NCBI GenBank assembly: GCA_963753185.1
Contig: CAVWBO010000007.1
Coordinates: 1,984,001-2,048,000, forward strand
Origin: SZUA-442 sp963753185
GTDB taxonomy: Bacteria; Actinomycetota; Acidimicrobiia; Spongiisociales; UBA5794
Length of the DNA: 64,000 nt
Direction of reading: 5' to 3'
A program made the position numbers and the translations under genes. Under the pieces are notes generated by a model that was not told the DNA's origin, did no database searches, and saw nothing but the letters and a program-made list of their open reading frames with translations. Positions 1 to 6,723 of this stretch are shown in pieces. How positions within the stretch are numbered: position 1 is the stretch's first letter; each line of letters opens with the position of its first letter.

Positions 1-2
1 AC

Positions 3-869
3 CCCTACTACGTCGACCTCGGTATGCAGTACAGGCTCGCACGCCTCGAGGAGATCAGGGTCTCCCATTTCTCGGACTCCCCCCTGCACCTCGCGCTCCG
101 TGGCCACATGGGGACGGGAAAGGATCACGACCTCGAACAGTTCGCCGCGAAGCTCGGAACGCCGTACTACCGGATCCCCCTGACCGGTGAAGTGCGTGAC
201 ATCACGCTCATCGGTTCGGTCAAGCTCCATGGCGATGGGAAGGGGGGCACGGAGTCGCGGTGGCAGGATGGCGACATCACGCGTGCGCTCCGTGGCCCTG
301 CGATCGTCAACCTGTCCGAATTGAACGCCGCGGGCGCCGAGACCCTCTTCGCACTCCACGGCCTCCTGGACCGGCACCGGGCACTGGAGCTCCCCACAGG
401 GGAGATGGTTCGCCTGCGTGACGACGTTCGGATCTTCGGGACCCTCAACCCGACCGACCTGCGCGACTACGCGGGAACCCAGACACTGAACAAGGCATTC
501 GCCGACCGGTGGATCATCTGGGAGAAGACCTTCCCGAACGAGGACGACCTCACCACGATGCTCTCCCGTCGGCATCCCGACATGGATGAGACCATCCGAT
601 CGCTCCTGACGAAACTCGCCGTGGAGATCAACACCTCGTTCACCGCAGGAGACACCAGGACCCGCGTCGAGACCCCCATGTCCCTTCGCACCGTCCTCGA
701 CCGGTATCCCGCCGGCCTTCGCATGTACTCCAATGCGACGGATCCGATGAGATCTGCGTGGGAGGAGTTCGTCCTCCCCCATATCGACCCGTACGACCGC
801 GACCACTACGAGACCGTGTGGTCTGCGGTCGTCCGGAAGGGACCTGAGGTCGTGCCCTTCTCGGCCTGA
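3..869 (+). CDS. MoxR-like AAA+ ATPase (5' partial)
   Basis: AAA+ ATPase of the MoxR/dynein-related (AAA_5) type. These proteins usually act as chaperones that remodel or activate partner complexes, often with VWA-domain proteins. The frame is open to the window edge, so the true start lies upstream; the first internal ATG is at 24. A Walker A motif GHMGTGKD is visible near residue 34 counted from that ATG, and a sensor-1-like FGTLNP segment near residue 138. The C-terminal part has the lid-like helices expected of the family. The Walker B region is degenerate (VNLSELNAAG, with Glu but no clear Asp-Glu pair). The partner gene is not visible, so the substrate is unknown. Confidence 0.75.
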   Translation, partial: PYYVDLGMQYRLARLEEIRVSHFSDSPLHLALRGHMGTGKDHDLEQFAAKLGTPYYRIPLTGEVRDITLIGSVKLHGDGKGGTESRWQDGDITRALRGPAIVNLSELNAAGAETLFALHGLLDRHRALELPTGEMVRLRDDVRIFGTLNPTDLRDYAGTQTLNKAFADRWIIWEKTFPNEDDLTTMLSRRHPDMDETIRSLLTKLAVEINTSFTAGDTRTRVETPMSLRTVLDRYPAGLRMYSNATDPMRSAWEEFVLPHIDPYDRDHYETVWSAVVRKGPEVVPFSA

Positions 870-931
870 CCCCCCAGCACACCGCGAATCGCTGGACGGC
901 AGCGGCATCGAAACGTGTCATAGGCACCAGA

Positions 932-937
932 TACGAT
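932..937 (+). promoter_or_regulatory. -10 box TACGAT, leaderless type
   Basis: TANNNT hexamer ending 6 nt before the ATG at 944, with no Shine-Dalgarno sequence. This places the predicted transcription start at or next to the start codon. Confidence 0.5.
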
Positions 938-943
938 CGACGG

Positions 944-2317
944 ATGCTCGATCACATCGAACACCAGCGAGGTGCCGAACCCGACTACGACCGCCCGTTC
1001 GGTGACCTCACGGTGGATTCGGCGCCGATTGCGACTCGGCCATGGCCCGATAGAGCGCATCCCGGCCTCGACGATGTCGAGCCGAGCGTTGAGCTCGCGG
1101 CGTGGGTCTCGGCGGTCGATCGGACCAAGCTGTCAGGATCGGACCGACTCGCAGTCATTCGGGCGCACCAACGGCTCATCAGCCACTACCAAGCACAAAT
1201 GTACCGCGACATGCACGCGATCAAGGACCTCTTCCACGACATGGAAGGCATCGAGAACCGCGTGGATGCTGCATTCGCCACAGAAGCGGAGATGCGGGCA
1301 GCGCTCACATGGACGCGCAGGCGAGCCGAGACCGAGCTCTCCCTCGCCATGGACCTCCACGAGCGACATCCTGAGCTGCTCGCCGCGCTCGACCGTGGAA
1401 CGATCGACGTCGCCAGGGCCCGCACCATCGTCCGCGGAACGGAGCATCTCGACGATGACACGGCGCGCCGGATCTGCACCACGGTCCTCGAGGAGGCCGA
1501 GCACCTCACGACCGGCGAGATCAACGCCCGTGTCCGCGCCCTCGCCGCTGCCGCAGACACCGAAGCGGCCTCCCGCCGCTTTGCCACCGCACACGATCAG
1601 CGACGTGTGATCCTCGATGCCACGATCGATGGCACCGCGAACGTGCTCGGCCTTGACCTCTCGCCCGACGATGCAGCCGCAGCGACTCGGCGAATCAACC
1701 GCCTCGCGCGGCGTGCGAGGACCGAGGGCGACGACCGTACCACCGACCAGGTGAAGGCCGACGTGTTCATCGACCTGCTCCTGGGACGTTCGACTCGTTC
1801 GGAGGATGCGAGGAGTGGCGTACCGGGCAACGGAGCGGCGGACATCGAGGTCCGCGTCGACCTGACGACGCTCATGGGACTCGACGACAACGGCGCCGAG
1901 ATCGCAGGGTTCGGGCCGGTGGTGGCCGAGATCGCACGTGATCTCGCCAGCCGCGGCGGCGGGCGCTGGACGTACACCGTGATCGACCCTGTCACCGGTA
2001 GCCCGAGGGCGAGTGGGCCCATGAGGAGACGCCCCGATGCACAGCAGCGACGTTCCGTGCGGTCGCGGCAGCCCACCTGTGTCTTCCCCGGCTGTCGCGC
2101 ACCAGCGGTCGACTGCGATCTCGACCACACCCGCTCGTGGGCATCCGGAGGCGAGACATCAGAGGCGAATCTCGCTCCCCTGTGTCGTCATGACCATCGG
2201 GTGAAGGGCGATGCCGACTGGAGATACACGTGCGAACCGGATGAATCGGTGACGTGGCAGTCCCCGCTCGGGCCGACCTATCGACGCCGACGGTCCCGTC
2301 CCCCACCCGGGTCGTAG
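944..2317 (+). CDS. DUF222 / HNH endonuclease domain protein
   Basis: Protein of 457 aa with an N-terminal helical region of the DUF222 (13E12-repeat-like) kind and a C-terminal HNH nuclease domain at about residues 379-440. The zinc-binding and catalytic pattern is readable: CVFPGC, then DCDLDHTRSW with the HNH histidine, then NLAPLCRHDHRVKG. Such proteins are abundant and multicopy in actinobacteria. They are thought to be DNA nucleases, sometimes mobile, but their cellular role is not settled. The start is chosen at 944 because of the promoter hexamer 6 nt upstream. No inverted repeats or target duplications were seen around it, so mobility is not supported here. Confidence 0.85.
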   Translation: MLDHIEHQRGAEPDYDRPFGDLTVDSAPIATRPWPDRAHPGLDDVEPSVELAAWVSAVDRTKLSGSDRLAVIRAHQRLISHYQAQMYRDMHAIKDLFHDMEGIENRVDAAFATEAEMRAALTWTRRRAETELSLAMDLHERHPELLAALDRGTIDVARARTIVRGTEHLDDDTARRICTTVLEEAEHLTTGEINARVRALAAAADTEAASRRFATAHDQRRVILDATIDGTANVLGLDLSPDDAAAATRRINRLARRARTEGDDRTTDQVKADVFIDLLLGRSTRSEDARSGVPGNGAADIEVRVDLTTLMGLDDNGAEIAGFGPVVAEIARDLASRGGGRWTYTVIDPVTGSPRASGPMRRRPDAQQRRSVRSRQPTCVFPGCRAPAVDCDLDHTRSWASGGETSEANLAPLCRHDHRVKGDADWRYTCEPDESVTWQSPLGPTYRRRRSRPPPGS

Positions 2318-2332
2318 GGGCGCGAACCCCCG

Positions 2333-2338
2333 TATCGT
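2333..2338 (+). promoter_or_regulatory. -10 box TATCGT, leaderless type
   Basis: TANNNT hexamer 6 nt before the ATG of the YajQ gene at 2345, with no ribosome-binding site between. Confidence 0.5.
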
Positions 2339-2344
2339 CCCCCT

Positions 2345-2830
2345 ATGCCCACGTTCGACATCGTTTCCCAGGTTGACATGCAGGAGGTCCGCAATGCGGT
2401 GGACCAGGCCTCACGAGAGATCGTCAATCGATATGACTTCAAGGGCACCGACTCGTCGGTGCGCCTCACGGACGAAGGCATCGTCGTCGAGTCGAGCGCA
2501 GAAGGTCGACTCGCTGCGGCCGTCGACGTCCTCAAGGGGAAGCTCGTGAAGCGCAACGTCAGCCTGAAGTCGATCGCAGGCGGAGATCCCAAGCAGATCG
2601 GCGGCGGCAGATACCAGGCGACTTTCACCCTGAACGAGGGCATCGCACAGGACGCCGCGAAGGAGCTCTCGAAGGCGATCCGAGACATGGACCTCAAGGT
2701 CCAGGTGCAGATCCAGGGCGATCAACTGCGCATCCAGGGCAAGAAGCGCGACGACCTTCAGGAGGTCATCGCAGCCGTCAAGGGCCTCGACTTCCGGCTG
2801 CCGCTCCAATACGTCAACTTCAGGGACTGA
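2345..2830 (+). CDS. YajQ-family nucleotide-binding protein
   Basis: Protein of 161 aa, full length for the YajQ (DUF520) family. It opens with PTFDIVSQVDMQEVRNAVDQ and contains the family's NRYDFKGTDS and KRDDLQEVIA segments. It ends in LPLQYVNFRD, the usual YajQ C-terminus. Family members have two RNP-like folds and bind cyclic di-GMP and/or nucleic acids in the cytoplasm. In several species they act as c-di-GMP effectors or ribosome-associated factors. No c-di-GMP enzyme lies nearby, so the ligand here is inferred from the family only. Confidence 0.93.
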   Translation: MPTFDIVSQVDMQEVRNAVDQASREIVNRYDFKGTDSSVRLTDEGIVVESSAEGRLAAAVDVLKGKLVKRNVSLKSIAGGDPKQIGGGRYQATFTLNEGIAQDAAKELSKAIRDMDLKVQVQIQGDQLRIQGKKRDDLQEVIAAVKGLDFRLPLQYVNFRD

Positions 2831-2914
2831 TGCCTTCGGCACCCGGATGTGCCAAGGTAGTGAGAGATCACCCCACGATTGGGAACCGGACGAGCGAGGA
2901 TTGCGGGAGCGACG

Positions 2915-3073
2915 ATGAGCACGGAAGAAAGCGACGCGGATCGCTACGAGCGCGAGCGCAAGGAAGCCAACGAAGCAGCCGAGCGCGAACGCATGAAATC
3001 CCGCGAGGCTGACGACCTCCGGCGCCAGGACGAGCGCGACAGGTACGAGGAAGAGGAAGCCCGCGAGGGCTGA
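2915..3073 (+). CDS. Small highly charged protein
   Basis: Hypothetical protein of 52 aa, rich in Glu, Arg, Lys and Asp (for example RERKEANEAAERERMKSREA). It is predicted to form one long charged helix. The ATG at 2915 is preceded by GGGAG, a plausible ribosome-binding site, and is preferred over the in-frame TTG at 2879. The gene ends directly at the repeat block. I recognise no family. The strong Glu/Arg bias could come from low-complexity DNA, so its reality is moderately certain. Confidence 0.5.
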   Translation: MSTEESDADRYERERKEANEAAERERMKSREADDLRRQDERDRYEEEEAREG

Positions 3074-3433
3074 CAACCTCGTCCTCCCACCTCCTCGTCC
3101 TCCCTTCAGGGGGGACGGGCGAACGAAGCGAGCCAGGGGGGCCGACGAGCAGCCCAGCACCCCAACCTCGTCCCCTCACCGCCTCGTCCTCCCACCTCCT
3201 CGTCCTCCCTTCAATGTGCTCTACCCGGGGGACGGGCGAGCGAAGCGAGCCAGGGGGGCCGACGAGCAGCCCAGCACCCATCCTCGTCCCCCCACCTCCT
3301 CGTCCCCCCACCTCCTCGTCCTCCCACCTCCTCGTCCTCCCACCTCCTCGTCCTCCCGCCGCCTCGTCCTCCCGCCGCCTCGTCCTCCCTTCAGGGGGGA
3401 CGGGCGAACGAAGTGAGCCAGGGGGGTCGCCAC
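3074..3433. repeat. GC-rich interspersed and tandem repeat block
   Basis: No gene is supported here. Two repeat types alternate. A 16-bp tandem unit of the form CACCTCCTCGTCCTCC recurs, with clean periodicity at 3311, 3327 and 3343 and degenerate copies on both sides. A longer unit of about 40-70 bp appears three times (3105-3165, 3210-3278, 3390-3430) and contains GGGACGGGCGAACGAAG followed by CGAGCCAGGGGG. Several reading frames stay open through it only because the repeats lack stop codons. One strand is almost pure pyrimidine in places. Confidence 0.85.
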
Positions 3434-3506
3434 CTAGGTGACTAGCCCACTGGTGCGTCGGACAACGGCCATCGATCATCGAGCACCGAATGCCGATATC
3501 CGTTGG

Positions 3507-3680
3507 ATGGAGCAGACCGTCACGGATCAGAATGAGGCCCCGCCAGAGTGCGTCGTGTGCCGGAGACCCGCCGTGACGATCGACCGCCAGGACACCGCCA
3601 TGTGTGCGAAGCACGCAGCGATCTTCATCACCGCCGACCGCCGAGAGACCGTCGCTGACAAAGGACGCGTCGTCCACTGA
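3507..3680 (+). CDS. Small cysteine-motif protein
   Basis: Hypothetical protein of about 57 aa from the ATG at 3507. An in-frame GTG at 3438 would give 80 aa but lies inside the repeat flank. It contains ECVVCRRPA and, about 15 residues later, MCAKHAA. That is a C-x2-C ... C-x2-H arrangement typical of a small zinc-binding knuckle. I recognise no named family. The next gene starts 54 nt downstream from its own promoter. Confidence 0.45.
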   Translation: MEQTVTDQNEAPPECVVCRRPAVTIDRQDTAMCAKHAAIFITADRRETVADKGRVVH

Positions 3681-3734
3681 GCACTCCATGGCGTCCGCGG
3701 CGCCACCTCCGGGGACGAGGTACCTTTCGGCGAC

Positions 3735-4799
3735 ATGAAGTATCGAATGAACGACGAAGCTATCGATGGCCAGATCGCCGCGCTGATCGACCTCGCCTCT
3801 GACCCTGCAACATCTCCCAGGGACCGTGACATCATCGCCGAGATCATCGTCACGGCCCTGAAGCTGCTCAGGGATGGTGCCGACCGCGGCGACATGAAGA
3901 TGATGAACACCGCACTCAAGGAGCTGCGGTACTCATCCATCGTCTTCGGCCCCCATCGTGGCGTTCGCAAGATCGCCGTCTACGGATCGGCACGCACGCC
4001 TCCGGACCTTCCGAACTACCGGCTCGCCGAGGAGTTCGGAAGGCGCATGGCCCATGACGAGGGATGGATGGTGATCACGGGCGCCGGCCCGGGAATCATG
4101 GAGGCCGTCAACCGCGGGGCTGGGCTCGATGCGTCGTTCGGCGTGAATATCCGGCTGCCATTCGAGAACGGGGCGAACGAGTACCTGTCCCCTGGCAAGG
4201 TGATCAACTTCAAGTACTTCTTCACCAGGAAGGTTCAGTTCGTGAAGGAGGCCGATGCGTTCGCGCTCTTCCCGGGTGGTTGGGGAACGATGGACGAGGC
4301 CTTCGAGCTCCTCACACTCATCCAAACGGGGAAGTCCGACATGCATCCGATCGTGCTCCTCGAAGCAGAGGGGACGAACTTCTGGGCGTCGTGGGAAGCG
4401 CTGTGCGACACCCTCCTCGACCACGGCATGATCGCCGCTGCCGACAAGAACCTGTACGCAATCGTGTCGACCATCGACGAGGCCGTCGACGAGGTGACCC
4501 GCTTCTTCGCCGTCTACCACTCACAACGGTTCGTCGACGACCTCCTCGTACTTCGGCTCTCCACCGACATCCCCGACCAACTCGTTCGTGACCTCAACGC
4601 CGAGTTCGCCGACATCGTCACCGTCGGAGAGATCCAGAGGACCGCAGCCCTGGACGCCGAGGTCGCTACCAGTGACCACGTGACGCTTCCAAGGCTCGCA
4701 TTCGCGTTCGACCGACGCAGCTACGGCAGGCTGCGCGCCATGATCGATCGAATCAACGAAACGGGAGGCGCGTCGGGCAGCCGCGCGGCCACCACGTGA
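3735..4799 (+). CDS. LOG-family nucleotide monophosphate nucleosidase
   Basis: Protein of 354 aa with the Rossmann-like LOG (lysine decarboxylase-like) fold. The diagnostic segments are GAGPGIMEAVNRGA at about residue 116 and FPGGWGTMDEAFE at about residue 180; the latter carries the PGGxGTxxE active-site motif. LOG proteins hydrolyse the N-glycosidic bond of nucleoside 5'-monophosphates: cytokinin nucleotides in plants and some actinobacteria, purine/pyrimidine NMPs for PpnN. The protein is longer than the roughly 190-aa cytokinin enzymes, with extra N- and C-terminal regions, so a general NMP nucleosidase is more likely. A TACCTT hexamer lies 8 nt before the ATG. Confidence 0.85.
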   Translation: MKYRMNDEAIDGQIAALIDLASDPATSPRDRDIIAEIIVTALKLLRDGADRGDMKMMNTALKELRYSSIVFGPHRGVRKIAVYGSARTPPDLPNYRLAEEFGRRMAHDEGWMVITGAGPGIMEAVNRGAGLDASFGVNIRLPFENGANEYLSPGKVINFKYFFTRKVQFVKEADAFALFPGGWGTMDEAFELLTLIQTGKSDMHPIVLLEAEGTNFWASWEALCDTLLDHGMIAAADKNLYAIVSTIDEAVDEVTRFFAVYHSQRFVDDLLVLRLSTDIPDQLVRDLNAEFADIVTVGEIQRTAALDAEVATSDHVTLPRLAFAFDRRSYGRLRAMIDRINETGGASGSRAATT

Positions 4800-4908
4800 T
4801 GCATGGGACCCTCGATGCAGGAGGCAAGCCTGCCGGTGGCGCGCCCGCCATGTGATCGTCTGGCGAGCACAAGAAAGAGCCCGCATCGTCCAGCAGACGG
4901 TGGTGCAG

Positions 4909-4914
4909 TAGAAT
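4909..4914 (+). promoter_or_regulatory. -10 box TAGAAT, leaderless type
   Basis: TANNNT hexamer 7 nt before the ATG at 4922, with no Shine-Dalgarno sequence. Confidence 0.5.
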
Positions 4915-4921
4915 CAGCCGG

Positions 4922-5707
4922 ATGCGGGAGATCCTATCCGACCTGGTCGCGGAGCAACAGCAGCTCGACCAGTTCCTCCAGACGTTGCGTGATCGCCAAT
5001 GGCCGACGAGGACTCCGGCCGAAGGCTGGACGATCCAGGACACCGTCAGCCACCTGGCATACACCGAAGCATTCGCGGCAGAGGTCCTCGCCCAGGGAAG
5101 GGCACGAATCGAGTCCGAGAACATCACGGACATCGACGAGTGGACCCAGCGGGGTGTCGAGAAGGGCCGTGGAAGGCGCCATCAGGAGATCATCGAATGG
5201 TGGCGCTTCGGTCGTGCGGACGTCGTCGAGGCGCTGTCCCGAATGACCGCATCTGACAGGGTCCCGTGGCTGTACGGAGACATGAGTGCTCGTTCGTTCG
5301 CGACGGTTCGCCTGATGGAGACATGGGCCCACGGACTCGACGTCAAGGCAGCGATCCTCGGACGCATGACACCCCTCCCCGAACCTCCAGGCGACGATGA
5401 GGTCTACGACGACCCGCTCGCCGAGACGACTCGTCTCCGCCACATCGCCGCCCTCGGCCAGAAGACCCTTCCCTTCGCCTTCGAGCAGGCCGGCGAGGAG
5501 TTCCCAGCAGCGGGGATCAGGGTCGAGGTCATGGGGCCTCTCTACGCCGCGTGGCGGTTCGGGCCGGAGGACACCGACCAGGTGATCAAGGGAATGGCGG
5601 GTGACTGGTGCAGGCTGGTCGTCCGGAGGGTTGCACCCGGGGACACCGGCCTCAAGGCTGTCGGCGAGTACGCGGAGAAGGCCCTCACCATCGCCAGGGC
5701 CTACTAG
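4922..5707 (+). CDS. TIGR03084-type DinB-fold metal-binding protein
   Basis: Protein of 261 aa resembling the TIGR03084/maleylpyruvate isomerase N-terminal group of the DinB four-helix fold. The N-terminus has the typical QQQLDQFLQTL ... W-TIQDTVSHLAYTE pattern, in which histidines take part in metal binding. The middle contains METWAHGLDV, which carries a second likely ligand histidine. Members probably act as thiol-dependent (mycothiol) transferases or isomerases, but the substrate is not known. The stop codon overlaps the start of the next gene by one base, so the two are likely co-transcribed. Confidence 0.75.
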   Translation: MREILSDLVAEQQQLDQFLQTLRDRQWPTRTPAEGWTIQDTVSHLAYTEAFAAEVLAQGRARIESENITDIDEWTQRGVEKGRGRRHQEIIEWWRFGRADVVEALSRMTASDRVPWLYGDMSARSFATVRLMETWAHGLDVKAAILGRMTPLPEPPGDDEVYDDPLAETTRLRHIAALGQKTLPFAFEQAGEEFPAAGIRVEVMGPLYAAWRFGPEDTDQVIKGMAGDWCRLVVRRVAPGDTGLKAVGEYAEKALTIARAY

Positions 5708-6474
5708 TGGCGCTTCCCCGCCTCATCGGGATGGTGCACCTTGGCCCGCTTCCGGGATCCCCCGGGTTCACCGGCGACCTCGACGAGGTCGTCGCATTGG
5801 CGATGGCGGACGCCGAAGCCCTCGCCGAGGCAGGGTTCGATGGTGTGATGGTCGAGAACTTCGGTGACGCCCCGTTCTTCGCAGACGACGCCCCGAAGAT
5901 CACCATCGCCTCTCTGACGACGGCGGTGAATGCCGTGTACGAGGCATCACGGTTGGCGGTTGGCGTGAACGTGCTGCGCAACGATGGCCTCGGTGCCCTC
6001 GCTGTCGCGGCAGCAACTCCGGCGTCCTTCATCCGAGTCAATGTGCTCTCGGGAACCATGTACACCGACCAGGGACCCATCGTCGGGACTGCCGCCGAGA
6101 TCTCCCGCATGAGGGCAGCGGTGTGCCCGGACGTTGCGATCATGGCGGATGTCTTCGTCAAGCACGCGACGCCGCCTGCGGGGCTCTCGCTCACCGATGC
6201 GACACACGACCTCGTCGATCGCGGAGGCGCGGACGCAGTTGTCGTGTCCGGAACCGGCACCGGGTCTGCCGCCGACCCCGAGGATCTCGCGACCGTCGCG
6301 GGTGCCTCGGACCTCCCCGTGTACGTTGGCTCGGGTGTGAGCACGTCGAACATCGCCGCAACCCTCAAGATCGCGCACGGCGCCATCGTCGGTACGTCGA
6401 TCAAGGTCGGAGGCATCTCCACCAACCCCGTCGATCCGGCCGCTGCGGCTGCCTTCATCGCTGCCGCGGGTTGA
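5707..6474 (+). CDS. BtpA/SgcQ-family TIM-barrel protein
   Basis: Protein of 255 aa starting at a GTG that shares its G with the upstream TAG stop. It opens with PRLIGMVHLGPLPGSPGF, the signature of the BtpA/SgcQ family, and continues with GFDGVMVENFGDAPF and a phosphate-binding-like GSGVST segment near the C-terminus. The family is a (beta/alpha)8 barrel named for cyanobacterial photosystem I biogenesis. In non-photosynthetic bacteria it is thought to bind a phosphorylated sugar or nucleotide, with unknown function. A longer ATG-started frame from 5608 would overlap the previous gene and is unlikely. A strong hairpin lies about 135 nt downstream. Confidence 0.82.
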   Translation: MALPRLIGMVHLGPLPGSPGFTGDLDEVVALAMADAEALAEAGFDGVMVENFGDAPFFADDAPKITIASLTTAVNAVYEASRLAVGVNVLRNDGLGALAVAAATPASFIRVNVLSGTMYTDQGPIVGTAAEISRMRAAVCPDVAIMADVFVKHATPPAGLSLTDATHDLVDRGGADAVVVSGTGTGSAADPEDLATVAGASDLPVYVGSGVSTSNIAATLKIAHGAIVGTSIKVGGISTNPVDPAAAAAFIAAAG

Positions 6475-6608
6475 TGACAACCGGCCCAGAGGTGCCTTCG
6501 CGACCCTGCGTGTCTTACCCACAGGCCGCTGCGTAAGTCGGTTTTGTCATTCCCGAGGACCTCGATCATGGGTTGAGGAATGGCCCGCAATGTGCTGGAA
6601 CAATGGGC

Positions 6609-6647
6609 TTTCCGAAACCCTCAAGTCTCGGTTGAGGGTTTCGGGAA
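6609..6647 (+). terminator. Strong intergenic hairpin
   Basis: Perfect inverted repeat with 13-bp arms at 6612-6624 and 6632-6644 (CCGAAACCCTCAA and its complement) and a 7-nt loop. G-U and A-U pairs extend it to about 16 bp. There is no downstream T-run. It sits between the BtpA gene and lhr, so a U-less intrinsic terminator is the simplest reading; an operator is possible. Confidence 0.55.
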
Positions 6648-6711
6648 TCGCAGGCGTTGCACGAATCGCGGGCGCTGGATCCATCCCCCCGAAATCGTCA
6701 TAGGGTCGCGG

Positions 6712-6717
6712 TAGCCT
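6712..6717 (+). promoter_or_regulatory. -10 box TAGCCT, leaderless type
   Basis: TANNNT hexamer 6 nt before the GTG start of lhr at 6724. Confidence 0.5.
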
Positions 6718-6723
6718 GATCGC

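Noticed and set aside
1133..2128. 331-aa minus-strand frame opposite the HNH gene
   Set aside because: Shadow of the HNH gene in GC-rich DNA; no recognised domain and no ribosome-binding site.
944..2317. HNH gene as part of a mobile element
   Set aside because: No terminal repeats, target duplication or transposase found around it.
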